Assembly: GCA_018714685.1 (NCBI GenBank)
Contig: DVNC01000020.1
Location: forward strand, 1 to 51,684
From: Scatocola faecipullorum
GTDB taxonomy: Bacteria; Pseudomonadota; Alphaproteobacteria; RF32; CAG-239
Reading direction: 5' to 3'
Length of the DNA stretch: 51,684 bases
A program made the position numbers and the translations under genes. The notes beneath the pieces are model-generated. The model was not told the DNA's origin, did not search any database, and saw only the letters and a list, made by a program, of their open reading frames with translations. Shown in pieces: positions 7,371 to 16,688 of the stretch; the stretch's first letter is position 1; each line of letters starts with the position of its first letter.

Positions 7371-7811
7371 ATGAAAGTTTTAATTATAGCTATCGGCAAG
7401 TGCAGGAAGAATTCTCCCGAAGCGCAGATTATTGCGGAGTATATCAAACGTTCAGGCTGGGAAGTGGTTGTTAAAGAAAAGGATAATGCCACACAGGCGG
7501 AAGAGGCAAAATTTTTGCAGGAATCCATTCCCGCCGGAGCCAAAGTTATTGTTCTTGATGAGCGCGGGGAAAATATCAAAAGTTTGGAATTGGCGCACCG
7601 AATCGAAAACTGGATGCTGAACGGCTGTTCTGAAATTTGTTTTTTAATCGGCGGCGCTGACGGACATTTGCCTTCAACCCGTGAACGAGCCGACATGCTG
7701 CTGTCTTTCGGCAGGCTGACTTTACCGCATATGCTGATGCGGGCGGTTCTTGCCGAGCAGATTTATCGGGTTCAGACGATTATCGCTCATCACCCTTATC
7801 ATCGGGAGTGA
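7371..7811 (+). CDS. rlmH: 23S rRNA pseudouridine-1915 N3-methyltransferase RlmH
   Basis: The protein has 146 residues. It starts MKVLIIAIGK and contains FLIGGADGH (about 91-99) and LTLPHMLMRAVLAEQIYR, ending in HHPYHRE. These are the conserved SPOUT-family knot and tail that bind S-adenosylmethionine and the ribosome. The enzyme methylates Psi1915 in helix 69 of the 70S ribosome. The frame is open from 7323, but GGAGG at 7361-7365 and the family start choose the ATG at 7371. In many Alphaproteobacteria rlmH directly follows rsfS; here about 1.9 kb of accessory DNA separates them. Confidence 0.95.
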   Translation: MKVLIIAIGKCRKNSPEAQIIAEYIKRSGWEVVVKEKDNATQAEEAKFLQESIPAGAKVIVLDERGENIKSLELAHRIENWMLNGCSEICFLIGGADGHLPSTRERADMLLSFGRLTLPHMLMRAVLAEQIYRVQTIIAHHPYHRE

Positions 7812-7902
7812 AAAGCTTTCTCCCTGTTTATGCATGCTTTTGGATTTGAATATTAACGGTGCACTTATCCAACTCTTTGATTTTGTGTCAGGCCGGTATC
7901 AT

Positions 7903-7925
7903 AAAAAAAGCGGCCCTGAGGCCGC
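7903..7925 (-). terminator. Intrinsic terminator for the minus-strand gene at 7949-8350
   Basis: GCGGCC (7910-7915) pairs with GGCCGC (7920-7925) over a four-base loop. On the minus strand seven T follow (complement of 7903-7909). Confidence 0.85.
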
Positions 7926-7948
7926 CGGTTAAACTGTCAGACTTTGGA

Positions 7949-8350
7949 TTACTTATAGACGGCGAGGGTTTGACCGTCAAAGATTTTTTTGATTTCGGCA
8001 ATGCAGTGTCTGCTTTTTTTGCCGATTTTGTAAATGCGCTGATCCAAGACATACAGACCGTTGTTGCCGATAGCGAGGATGGTCTGACTGTCTATGATCG
8101 TCAGATACAGCTTGGCAGGAATGTCGTCTTCGCCTTGAACTCTTTCAATCTTTTGGATGGAAAGCTGTTCATATTCCAAGCAGTGCTGGAAAATTTCCAT
8201 AGCGGTCTGAATGTCTTCGACCGGCTGCTTGAAAGTCAGAACCGGTAAATTGCGAGCCGGAATTCCGGTATTGAGCGCGTTGCTGTTGTTGGTAAACTGC
8301 CGGCGGATGTCAGCGATTAATTCTGTCTGAGAGAAATTAAGCTTTTTCAT
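7949..8350 (-). CDS. Protein of unknown function (133 aa)
   Basis: I do not recognise it. It has no signal peptide or membrane segment and looks like a mixed alpha/beta cytoplasmic protein, with the Cys at about residues 57 and 115. The C-terminal half (LYLTIIDSQTILAIGNNGLYVLDQRIYKIG) reads like a beta-sheet domain. It has its own consensus promoter and terminator, so it is a single-gene unit between rlmH and uvrB. Confidence 0.7.
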   Translation of the reverse strand: MKKLNFSQTELIADIRRQFTNNSNALNTGIPARNLPVLTFKQPVEDIQTAMEIFQHCLEYEQLSIQKIERVQGEDDIPAKLYLTIIDSQTILAIGNNGLYVLDQRIYKIGKKSRHCIAEIKKIFDGQTLAVYK

Positions 8351-8395
8351 TTTTTAATAATTTTAAGTGTTATAAAAATAGAAAATTTGCTTTCT

Positions 8396-8423
8396 ATTAT
8401 GTCTAATTTCTGTCAATTGTCAA
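8396..8423 (-). promoter_or_regulatory. Predicted promoter for the 133-aa gene
   Basis: On the minus strand, TTGACA (8418-8423), a 16-bp spacer and CATAAT (8396-8401) lie about 45 bp before the start. TTAGACA overlaps the -10 (8400-8406). Confidence 0.65.
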
Positions 8424-8451
8424 GATTTAATTGTGTCGGGAAATTTTTTTG

Positions 8452-10437
8452 TCAGAGGTTTTTCATGGCCAGGAGTTCAAGTTCTTTGATTTTGTCACGA
8501 TAAACCATAGCTTCCTCGAATTCCAGGTTTTGGGCGGCTTCTTTCATTTTACGGTTATATTCCTTGAGCTTTTTATCAATATTCTTAAGATCTTCGACTT
8601 CTTTACTGTCGTCTTTGATAAAGTCGCCTTCCGTCATTTCCTTGAGTGAAGAAGCGATGCTTTTTTTGATGGTTTTGGGGGTAATACCGTGTTCGGTATT
8701 ATATTTTATTTGTTTTTCCCGGCGGCGGTTGGTTTCTTCCAGCGCGGCTTCAATGGAACCGGTCATACGGTCGGCGTAAAGAATGACTTTACCCTCGGCA
8801 TTGCGGGCAGCCCGGCCGATGGTTTGAATCAGCGAACGGGTTGAACGCAGAAAACCTTCTTTATCGGCATCCAGAATGGCAACCAGCGAGCATTCCGGAA
8901 TATCCAGCCCTTCACGCAGCAGGTTGATGCCGACTAAAACGTCAAAAACGCCGAGACGCAAATCACGAATGATTTCGATACGTTCGAGCGTGTCGATGTC
9001 TGAATGAAGGTAGCGCACTTTGATGCCGTTTTCGTTGAGATATTCGGTGAGGTCTTCGGCCATTTTTTTCGTCAGGGTCGTTACCAGAACGCGTTCTTTT
9101 TTGGCAATGACCTTGCGGCATTCTTCCATCAGGTCATCTACCTGATTCTCGACCGGACGGACAACGCAAACGGGATCGGTCAGGCCGGTGGGGCGGATAA
9201 CCTGCTCGGCAAAGACGCCTTTGCTCTGTTCCAGTTCCCAGTCGCCGGGGGTGGCGGAAACAAAAACGGTTTGTCCGCGCATCATATTCCATTCTTCGAA
9301 TTTCAGCGGACGGTTGTCAACGCAGGACGGCAGCCGGAAGCCATATTCCGACAAGGTTTTTTTGCGGTTATAGTCACCCCGAAACATGCCGCCGATCTGA
9401 GGAACGGAGATGTGGCTTTCGTCAATGAAAATTAAGGCATTGGGCGGCAGGTATTCAAACAGGGTCGGCGGCGGTTCGCCCGGTTTGCGGCCGGTCAGAT
9501 AACGGGAGTAGTTTTCAATGCCTTTACAATGGCCGGTGGTTTCGAGCATTTCCAAGTCGAAACGGGTGCGCTGTTCAATACGCTGGGCTTCCAGCAGTTT
9601 GTTGTTATTTTTGAAGTTTTCGACAGTTTCGGCCAGTTCTTTGCGAATGCCGGTAATTGCCTGAGAAATGGCCGGGCGCGGCGTGACGTAATGATTGGCC
9701 GGGTAAACGGTGACTTTTTGCAGAGAAGCGGTCTTTTTGCCGGTCAGGCTGTCAAATTCATAGATGTCATCTATCTCATCGCCAAAGAAGGATATTCTCC
9801 AGGCCCGGTCTTCATAGTGGGCGGGAAAGATGTCCAGCGTGTCTCCCTGAACCCGGAAAGTGCTGCGGACGAAATTCGTCTGATTCCGTTCGTATTGCAA
9901 TTCGGTCAGGCGTTTGTAAACATCCCGAGGCTCCACATTGTCGCCGACGGCCAGCGGCAGGGTCATGGCTGCATAAGATTCAACGTCGCCCAAACCGTAA
10001 ATGCAGGAGACAGAGGCCACGATAATGACGTCGTTGTTTTCCAGAATGTTACGGGTGGCCGCGTTGCGCATGCGGTCAATCTGCTCGTTTAAGGCCGAAT
10101 CCTTTTCGATATAGGTGTCGGTTTTGGGAACATAGGCTTCGGGCTGGTAATAGTCGTAGTAAGAGACGAAGTATTCAACATGGTTGTTGGGGAAAAATTC
10201 TTTCATCTCGCTGTAAAGCTGGGCGGCCAGAATTTTGTTGGGTGCCATAATCAGTGACGGCCGCTGACATTGTTCAATTACTTTGGCCATGGTGAAGGTT
10301 TTGCCGCTGCCGGTTACGCCAAGCAGAACCTGATTCTTTTCGCCGCGTTCAATGCCTTCGCACAAATCGCGGATTGCCTCCGGCTGGTCGCCGGAAGGTT
10401 CAAACGGACTTTCGATTTTAAATTTATTGTCGGACAT
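8452..10437 (-). CDS. uvrB: UvrABC excinuclease subunit B
   Basis: The protein has 661 residues, the normal size. Walker A GVTGSGKT lies at 40-47, and the beta-hairpin that holds damaged DNA is YYDYYQPEAYVP (about 93-104). The DESH helicase motif II is in FIDESHISVPQIGGM, and helicase motifs V and VI are in LLREGLDIPE and QTIGRAARN. A C-terminal UVR domain (about 618-653) binds UvrC. UvrB accepts DNA lesions from UvrA and recruits UvrC for dual incision. The start overlaps the preceding TPR gene by 14 bp, so it is probably translated from the same mRNA as the flagellar genes. No clear LexA site is visible because there is no intergenic space. Confidence 0.98.
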   Translation of the reverse strand: MSDNKFKIESPFEPSGDQPEAIRDLCEGIERGEKNQVLLGVTGSGKTFTMAKVIEQCQRPSLIMAPNKILAAQLYSEMKEFFPNNHVEYFVSYYDYYQPEAYVPKTDTYIEKDSALNEQIDRMRNAATRNILENNDVIIVASVSCIYGLGDVESYAAMTLPLAVGDNVEPRDVYKRLTELQYERNQTNFVRSTFRVQGDTLDIFPAHYEDRAWRISFFGDEIDDIYEFDSLTGKKTASLQKVTVYPANHYVTPRPAISQAITGIRKELAETVENFKNNNKLLEAQRIEQRTRFDLEMLETTGHCKGIENYSRYLTGRKPGEPPPTLFEYLPPNALIFIDESHISVPQIGGMFRGDYNRKKTLSEYGFRLPSCVDNRPLKFEEWNMMRGQTVFVSATPGDWELEQSKGVFAEQVIRPTGLTDPVCVVRPVENQVDDLMEECRKVIAKKERVLVTTLTKKMAEDLTEYLNENGIKVRYLHSDIDTLERIEIIRDLRLGVFDVLVGINLLREGLDIPECSLVAILDADKEGFLRSTRSLIQTIGRAARNAEGKVILYADRMTGSIEAALEETNRRREKQIKYNTEHGITPKTIKKSIASSLKEMTEGDFIKDDSKEVEDLKNIDKKLKEYNRKMKEAAQNLEFEEAMVYRDKIKELELLAMKNL

Positions 10438-13400
10438 TGTTTTGAACTGCTGGCGCTTCGGTTAAGTTCGATTTCAGCAGCGACTTGTTGTAAATTTTGG
10501 CGAAGTCGCTGAATGTTTCAATATCGTTGATTGCCTTGTCTATGACTCTAATATTGATTTGGTCGTTTTCAAGTGTATCGGTAAGAACGCTGAAGGCGCT
10601 GTAATATTTCGTATCTTTGAAGTAAGGCATAAATTTGTTGCGCAGGCGGACAATTACGGTTTCCCTTCCGGCTTTTTTCAGTGCGGTTGCCCAGTCAAGA
10701 ATATAATTTATCTGCTCTTCGCTCAGCGGCTGGCCGGGGGTCGGTTTTTCAATGAGGTATTTAATGGCGTCGGCAGCGTCGCCCCACATATTTCCGTTCC
10801 AGAAAATTTCGCTTTTAAGCAGCAGGGCATTTTTGCTGTAATCGTCTTTCAGCAGTTCCAGAGCCTGAGCTTCGTTGCCGGTTCCGGACAGAGCTTTGGC
10901 GCGGACGATGCGGCGTTGCAGCTCAATGGTTTTCGGCAGGCCGGGTGTCTCCGTCCGGTCGAGAATGTCCAAAGCTTCGTGGTTTTGACCGTTAAACAGC
11001 TGGATTAATGCCAGACGGGAACCGAACGTCGCTTTTTCCAAAGCGGTCAATTCTCCGGTTCTTAACCGGGAATCGAGCAGTTCATATGCCCGGTCAAGCA
11101 AGTCAACCGCGACCAGACGGTCGGCCAGTTTTTGGATAATGGCATTGTAATGACGGCTTTTCGGCGGCAGCCAGTTGTAATCCTGATAAAGGGCCAAAGA
11201 TTTTAAGGCACTCAAATTGTCGGCCTGATTATTAAGATAAATGTCTTCAATCAGTTTGACCATGCGGCGTTCGATTTTCGGCTTATCCGCGGCGGGAGAT
11301 ATTTTTTCCAGGTTTTGCAGGGTGCGGAGCGCCTGATAGTAATCGAAATTGCGAACATACAAGTCGCTGAGGTCGCTGAGCAATTGTTTTTTGAACTCTA
11401 TTTCGCCCCAGGCAAAGCGCAGCCCCTCCAGCTCGCGAATCGCTTTGGCAGGAGGAATAACGTTAAGGCGGATTTCCAAATCGGCAATTTTTTTGCGGGC
11501 AAGGGATGAATATTTGAGGTCGTTGCTGTTGGCCGCTTTGCGATATTCCTGAATGGCGTTGCGCGGATATCCCTGCATGAGGATTTTTTCCGCGGTCAGA
11601 TAATTGACCAGCGGCATCAGGTTGCGCGGGGTATCCATGGTTTTCAGAATATCGATAAAGCTTTGGGCGGTGATGTCATCTCCGGCGGCTATTGCCGTAA
11701 CCGCACCGACTTTGGCGATGGCACCGCGGATTTCCGGCGGGTAGTTGCGTACCAAATTGAGATAGCTGATTAATACGGCGTTGTTTTCCGGGGTGGGTTC
11801 CAGTGCCGAAGCAGCCAGCGTTCGCCAGAAAACGGCTTCGTTAATTTCCGGTAATCGTCCGAATGAGAAGTTTTCCAGAGCCTGTTCATAGCGTCCGGCC
11901 AGAAAATTGGCCACGCCCAGCAATCCGTGGAAACGTTCCGTTTCGGTCTCTGGAGCTTTGTCTGCAATCAGTTTGTTCAGAATATTCAGCGCATTGGTGC
12001 CCAGACCTTGAGAAATGTAGTATTTGGCCAATTCAAGTTTGGCGTTGTTTTTTTGCTCGTCTTCCGCTTTGATTATTTCCTGACGGAGCTGATCTTCCGC
12101 TTCGGCAAATGTTTTTCCGAGAAGCTCTTTGTTGAAGTCGGCGGACAGGCGGGCGATGCGGTTGTCAATCTGATTGAGCTGTTCCTGATGTTTGAGAAAG
12201 TCCAAATCGGGCGAAATGTTTAAACCGCGGCGGACAGCCTGAATGGTGTAACCGGTATTTCCCCGGCTGAGTGCAATGTCCAATGCGTCGGCATTAAGAG
12301 CCACACCCTGAATTGTCGGCAGCAGGGTTAAGTCGGGATAGCGGTATTCGTCTTTGATGCCCAGGCCGATGTCGGTGCTGGTTCCGGTGACGATCAGGTC
12401 TCCGACTTCCGGGTCAATAATCGAAACAACTTCTCCGGCTGCCGTGGAAGGGATAAACAGGTAAGGCTGATTGCTGACGTTGTATTGGGTATAAACCGGG
12501 AGGTCCTTGGTTTCTTCCGGCGCATCGCGGGTAAAAAGGTCAACAATCCACAGCAGTCCTTCCTTACGGACGGAAGCGTTGAGCTTGGTCTTGGGCAGAA
12601 TGCGGAGAATGGCTGCTCCGGGATGGGGAATTTGCAAGACTTCATCGGCTACGGGAGCGGCCGCTTCCCGCAGGCTCTCAATATCCAGATTTTGCGGGTG
12701 GTCAAAAATAACCCAGATGTAATTGCCGCGGCGGAAAACGGAGAGGCCGACCGGCATATTCCAAGAGAAGCTTAAACTGGCGACCTGGTTGGGCTGGACC
12801 GGCGCAACCTGCGCCGAAGTCATGGCTGTTTGGAGCCGGGTCAGATTCTGATTGCGAATATTTATCGGAGCCGTGGCTACCGGCGGCACTATTTCGGTGT
12901 TTTGTTGTTGCGGAAGGAGGCTGTTCTCCAGATCAAAAACAATTTTGTTTTCGTGTTCGAACGATTTTTTCAGTTTGGCCGGGAAAATGATGTCCAATCC
13001 GCCTTCAGGGTTAATCTGCTGGAGAACATATGCCGCTTTGCCGTAGTTTTCCAGTTTGGAAGTTTTGAGGTCCGGTCTTTTTTTGAATGAAACGGTTGTC
13101 GTTTCAGGGCCTGCCTTGACAATATATTCAGGTTTACGGCCGGGAGCAAATTCAAAGCTGAAGCGAGAAAAATCCTGGTGATTGCCGTAGTTGAGCAGCA
13201 GACGGTTGAGACGGCTGTCTATTCCCCTGTCGGCCAGTTCGCCGTCTTGTTTCCGTAATTTGATAATCAGATTGCCGTCGTTGCGGAAGTTTTGAACCGA
13301 TAGCGGTTCTTTCAGCGTCAGAAGCATGCTCTTTTGATTGTTGGCGATGTTTGCGGCAGCAACCAGCGACGGAAGCTTTGCGGCAATATCCTGCAACCGG

Positions 13401-13618
13401 TCGGCCAGCGGGCGGCTGAAAGACAGATAGAGTTCCCTGTCTTTGCCTTCAATCGTATAATCAACATTATCGGCAAGAGGAAGGGTGATGATGGTTTCTT
13501 CCGCGGTGCCGGTATATTGCGCAGTTTGGGCAAAGGTATCGAAACAGCTCAAAAAAACGGCGCTGCAGATTGTTGTCTGCAGAAAAAAACGAAATCTATG
13601 TTGCCGTTTGATTGTCAA
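10424..13618 (-). CDS. Large exported tetratricopeptide-repeat protein, motility-associated
   Basis: The protein has 1064 residues and a signal peptide (hydrophobic stretch about 10-30, likely cut after TFA). Residues about 35-430 look like beta-rich domains with repeated LPLADNV/FSRPL-like strands, and about 480-1040 are helical TPR-like repeats. A periplasmic scaffold is the likely role. In related Alphaproteobacteria a similar large TPR protein follows fliL-fliM-motE, so a link to the flagellar motor is inferred from position. The start is a TTG, 14 bp after the motE stop, with only a weak ribosome site, so coupling with motE is likely. Its end overlaps uvrB. Confidence 0.8.
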   Translation of the reverse strand: MTIKRQHRFRFFLQTTICSAVFLSCFDTFAQTAQYTGTAEETIITLPLADNVDYTIEGKDRELYLSFSRPLADRLQDIAAKLPSLVAAANIANNQKSMLLTLKEPLSVQNFRNDGNLIIKLRKQDGELADRGIDSRLNRLLLNYGNHQDFSRFSFEFAPGRKPEYIVKAGPETTTVSFKKRPDLKTSKLENYGKAAYVLQQINPEGGLDIIFPAKLKKSFEHENKIVFDLENSLLPQQQNTEIVPPVATAPINIRNQNLTRLQTAMTSAQVAPVQPNQVASLSFSWNMPVGLSVFRRGNYIWVIFDHPQNLDIESLREAAAPVADEVLQIPHPGAAILRILPKTKLNASVRKEGLLWIVDLFTRDAPEETKDLPVYTQYNVSNQPYLFIPSTAAGEVVSIIDPEVGDLIVTGTSTDIGLGIKDEYRYPDLTLLPTIQGVALNADALDIALSRGNTGYTIQAVRRGLNISPDLDFLKHQEQLNQIDNRIARLSADFNKELLGKTFAEAEDQLRQEIIKAEDEQKNNAKLELAKYYISQGLGTNALNILNKLIADKAPETETERFHGLLGVANFLAGRYEQALENFSFGRLPEINEAVFWRTLAASALEPTPENNAVLISYLNLVRNYPPEIRGAIAKVGAVTAIAAGDDITAQSFIDILKTMDTPRNLMPLVNYLTAEKILMQGYPRNAIQEYRKAANSNDLKYSSLARKKIADLEIRLNVIPPAKAIRELEGLRFAWGEIEFKKQLLSDLSDLYVRNFDYYQALRTLQNLEKISPAADKPKIERRMVKLIEDIYLNNQADNLSALKSLALYQDYNWLPPKSRHYNAIIQKLADRLVAVDLLDRAYELLDSRLRTGELTALEKATFGSRLALIQLFNGQNHEALDILDRTETPGLPKTIELQRRIVRAKALSGTGNEAQALELLKDDYSKNALLLKSEIFWNGNMWGDAADAIKYLIEKPTPGQPLSEEQINYILDWATALKKAGRETVIVRLRNKFMPYFKDTKYYSAFSVLTDTLENDQINIRVIDKAINDIETFSDFAKIYNKSLLKSNLTEAPAVQNNVRQ

Positions 13619-13632
13619 GTTTTTTATCCGGG

Positions 13633-14289
13633 TTAAAAATTATTGCCTATGATTTTGTCGGTTATCTCTTTGGCTTTTTCCGCTTTCATTTGCGAGAGGA
13701 TGGCCGAAGAGGTGGACGGTTTCATTTCTTTAAGCAGCGAGACGGTTACGTCAATGTCAAGCGTGTTGAAAATGCGAGCAGCATCTTTAGGTTTCATGGT
13801 TGAATAAACTTTGACCAAGGCGTTGATTTTAGCCCGTTCTTTATCGTTGTATTCTTTAATCAGTTTGCGCAGTCTTTGTTCATAATCCTGCAACTGTTTC
13901 AGCCGTTTATCAATTTCCTGCTCGGCAACTTTGAGCTGGACGGCTTTCTTGTCGATTTCGCGGCTGCGGATGTCAAGAGCTTCCCGACGTTCGGCCAGTT
14001 CCTGCAAAATCATGATTTCTGACTGGGTGAAGCCGGAGTTTGGGGTGGGCGTTCCGGCCGGCGTGTCGGAACCGACGGAATCCGAGGCTTCGAGAAGTTT
14101 ATTCAAATCGGCGGTTTCTTTATTGTTTTTTTCTTCGGCCGCGGCGAGAGACTGGGAAATGCTGAACCTGTCGGCTGCGGGGTTTTTCAACATGTCGAAA
14201 AGGTTATTGATACGGACGGACAGCATTAACGTCGCCATAAAAATAACCATGGGCAAAATGCGAAAATGTTGTTTCAGTGTTTTAAACAT
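13633..14289 (-). CDS. motE: MotE-like flagellar motor chaperone/assembly protein
   Basis: The protein has 218 residues. A membrane anchor (about 11-26) is followed by a variable linker and a long coiled coil (about 90-160, rich in Glu, Lys and Gln). The C-terminal MgtE-N-like domain contains YSTMKPKDAARIFNTLD and MKPSTSSAILSQMKAEKA. This matches MotE, a periplasmic protein known in Rhizobiales to stabilise MotC. It lies in the order fliL-fliM-DUF6468-motE-TPR, with 10 bp between it and the preceding gene. motA, motB and motC are not in the window. Confidence 0.8.
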   Translation of the reverse strand: MFKTLKQHFRILPMVIFMATLMLSVRINNLFDMLKNPAADRFSISQSLAAAEEKNNKETADLNKLLEASDSVGSDTPAGTPTPNSGFTQSEIMILQELAERREALDIRSREIDKKAVQLKVAEQEIDKRLKQLQDYEQRLRKLIKEYNDKERAKINALVKVYSTMKPKDAARIFNTLDIDVTVSLLKEMKPSTSSAILSQMKAEKAKEITDKIIGNNF

Positions 14290-14299
14290 GCGGCAAACC

Positions 14300-14746
14300 T
14301 TATTTAATAGAGCGCAGGGCTTTTAATAATTCCATTTCGGCGAGAGAACGCGAATCTTCGGCTTCTTCGTGCAGTGAAGATTTTGCTGTTTGCGGGGCAG
14401 AAGAATTTCCGGTTTTGATTTCCCGGCCGGCGTGGATAACGTTTTCCAGACGGTCGGCCAGATTGTCGGCCCGTTCGTTGATGAAGGTTAAGTCATCTTT
14501 GAGATTTTTGGCGCTGTCAATAACCTCTTTCAAGTCTTCCGACGAATGTTCGGTAACCGATTTCAGTTTCGGAATGGAGTTTTCGGCCTTGTTGGTGGCT
14601 TCGTTGAGGGAAGAAATCAGCTGTGACAGGCTTTTCTGGTTCTGGCGGAGCAGACTCAGATTCTTATTCAGCTTATAAGCGTAAATAATGGTGGGGATCA
14701 GCAAAATGATAATGCTCAGATTTATGATTAATTCCAAACTATCCAT
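14300..14746 (-). CDS. Membrane-anchored DUF6468-like flagellar-cluster protein
   Basis: The protein has 148 residues. An N-terminal membrane segment (MDSLELIINLSIIILLIPTI, about 1-25) is followed by a coiled-coil stretch (about 30-105), then a polar tail ending in a short helix (LAEMELLKALRSI). Alphaproteobacteria carry such a protein, annotated as DUF6468, directly after fliM. A longer frame is open to 14899, but it runs inside fliM. The ATG at 14746 overlaps the fliM end by 8 bp and fits the family, so I use it. Its role is unproven; position points to motor assembly or stability. Confidence 0.8.
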   Translation of the reverse strand: MDSLELIINLSIIILLIPTIIYAYKLNKNLSLLRQNQKSLSQLISSLNEATNKAENSIPKLKSVTEHSSEDLKEVIDSAKNLKDDLTFINERADNLADRLENVIHAGREIKTGNSSAPQTAKSSLHEEAEDSRSLAEMELLKALRSIK

Positions 14747-15827
14747 TTTTTTCTGCCTTGCCTTGAATCTTGATGACAACGTTTTCCTCTTTGCGTCCCA
14801 TGGAGCCGGTGAACAGCGGCACGTCGCCGCAAAGGACGGTGACATCGTCGTGGGGATACATGTCAAGCGGGAGGAAAGACCCTTTGTCCCATTTGGCAAT
14901 TTCGCCGAGGGTAATCATTTTTTCTTTGAGAATGGCCTGCAATTCGACGTCGGTTTCCCACAGCTGTTCAATCAGGTGGTTTTCCCAGATGGCGTCACGG
15001 CCGTAGCGTTCACCCATAAACATTTGGAGCAGCAGGTCGCGGATGGGTTCCAGCGTGGCATAGGGAATCATCAGATCGATTTTGCCGCCGCGGTCTTCCA
15101 TGTCTATCCGCAGGCGGGCAACAATGACCGCGTTGGACAAGCGGGAGATGGTGGCAAAGCGGGGATTGGTTTCCAGCCGGTCGTAACTGAACGTGACTGA
15201 GGTGATGGGGTCAAAGGCGGTGGAGAGGTCGGCCAGAATGAGATCGATCATGTCTTTGACCAGATTGAGTTCAATGGTGGTGTAAGGGCGCCCTTCAATG
15301 CGCATGGCCGCGGTGCCGCGCCGTCCGCCGAGCAGAACGTCAACAATCGAATATACCAGCGAGGAGTCAAAAGACATCAGCCCGTAGTTGTCCCACTCTT
15401 CGGCTTTGAAAACGCCGAGCAGGGTCGGCAGGGTGAGCGAATCGATATATTCGCCGAAGCGCATGGATTCAATGTTGTCGAGCGAGACTTCGACGTTATC
15501 CTGCGTGAAGTTGCGCAGCGAGGTGGCCATCATACGGATAAGACGGTCGAAAACGATGTCAAGCATCGGCAGTCGTTCGTATGACACCATGGAAGAATTT
15601 AAAATAGCCTGGACGCCGGTTTTCATAGTGTAGCCGTCGTCTTCCCCTTCCTTGTCGGCGGAATAGCCGAACAGGGTATCAATTTCTTCCTGATTCAGAA
15701 TTTTGGAATCGCCGTCGCCGGAAACGGAAGCCGCATTGCCGCGGTCACGAACCTCAATCATGTCCGTCCAGTCTTGATTCTTTTCTTCCGGGGCGTTTGC
15801 CGGAGCGGGATTGTTTTCTTCAGCCAC
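14739..15827 (-). CDS. fliM: Flagellar motor switch protein FliM
   Basis: The protein has 362 residues. ILNQEEIDTLFG at 43-54 is the N-terminal CheY-P binding motif, set after an acidic Asn/Pro-rich leader that is longer than usual. The middle CheC-like domain includes RLIRMMATSLRNF and DSSLVYSIVDVLLGGR. The C-terminal SpoA domain (about 285-355) would join FliN in the C-ring. FliM receives the chemotaxis signal and controls rotation direction. It follows fliL after 14 bp and overlaps the next gene. fliN and fliG are not in the window. An intact CheY-binding motif suggests the switch is still used. Confidence 0.97.
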   Translation of the reverse strand: MAEENNPAPANAPEEKNQDWTDMIEVRDRGNAASVSGDGDSKILNQEEIDTLFGYSADKEGEDDGYTMKTGVQAILNSSMVSYERLPMLDIVFDRLIRMMATSLRNFTQDNVEVSLDNIESMRFGEYIDSLTLPTLLGVFKAEEWDNYGLMSFDSSLVYSIVDVLLGGRRGTAAMRIEGRPYTTIELNLVKDMIDLILADLSTAFDPITSVTFSYDRLETNPRFATISRLSNAVIVARLRIDMEDRGGKIDLMIPYATLEPIRDLLLQMFMGERYGRDAIWENHLIEQLWETDVELQAILKEKMITLGEIAKWDKGSFLPLDMYPHDDVTVLCGDVPLFTGSMGRKEENVVIKIQGKAEKNG

Positions 15828-15841
15828 TTTTCAGTCCTCTT

Positions 15842-16387
15842 TTAATTATTTTTCTGAATATCAAAGGTTTTGAAATTCAGGTTGGATACTTTAACCGGGG
15901 CAGTCAGCAAATTGATGCGGTAAAGCAGCTCTTCCTTGAGATTGTACAATCCGTCAGAGCCGCTGATTTCATCCGGCGTCAGTTCGACAATGTGAGCCAG
16001 CAGGGTGTCGTTAATCCGCGGAAGCATGGCTTCGATTGTCTTTATATCATCGACTGAGGATAATTCAATGCTGATTTTTACTTTGACGTTTGATGACGTT
16101 TCGGCAGATGAGCGCAAGCGGACGAACAACTCGGGAAGCGTGTAAAAAACGGTTATTTTTCCGGCGTCTTCGCCTTCACCGGCAGTTGTTACAATACTGA
16201 AATCGCCTTCGCCGCCGAGGTGGTCCTTGCGAGTGAAGACGGTGATAAAACTGACTGCCAGGCCGATGACGACAATAACCGGCACAACGTAAATTAAAAC
16301 CTTTTTTTTGTTAAAAGGTTTAATCTGCAGTTCTTCGTCTTCGGCTTTGTCGAAGCTTTCGTCTGGTTTGACCATAGTTTTCCCCAT
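15842..16387 (-). CDS. fliL: Flagellar basal-body protein FliL
   Basis: The protein has 181 residues. A charged cytoplasmic N-terminus is followed by one membrane segment (about 30-51) and a periplasmic domain with YTLPELFVRLRS and the C-terminal VSNLNFKTFDIQ, typical of FliL. FliL rings surround stator units and support torque. It is the first gene of the minus-strand flagellar set. A second ATG four codons in (MVKPDE) is also possible, since GGGGA lies close before it. No confident promoter was found in the 300 bp upstream. Confidence 0.93.
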   Translation of the reverse strand: MGKTMVKPDESFDKAEDEELQIKPFNKKKVLIYVVPVIVVIGLAVSFITVFTRKDHLGGEGDFSIVTTAGEGEDAGKITVFYTLPELFVRLRSSAETSSNVKVKISIELSSVDDIKTIEAMLPRINDTLLAHIVELTPDEISGSDGLYNLKEELLYRINLLTAPVKVSNLNFKTFDIQKNN

Positions 16388-16688
16388 TCTTAAACTATTC
16401 TCACAGCCATTTTACATTATTAATTTTATTATTAAACATTAAAAAGCGACTTATTAAACGGATTTAAGGTTTTAAGCCTCCGGTGAGAGGTTTTTTTCTG
16501 ATTTTAACCAATAATTATCGAATAAAAGAGTAGAATTAGGCGAATTGGAGTAATCGGGCCGCAGTTGGGCGATTTTTATGTTACAGATATGTTAAATTTG
16601 CAGTGGATTAAAGGCTTAACCATAGCAAAAACAGGTGTTTTATGGTAATATAAAAGAGACGCGAAACGGCCAAATAAGGTGCAATGTT
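16388..16688. other. Divergent intergenic region between fliL and the pilin-like set
   Basis: About 300 bp, AT-rich, holding the control regions of two divergent gene sets. I see short AT tracts and TTAA-containing stretches but no promoter or operator I would call with confidence. No gene is evident. Confidence 0.5.
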
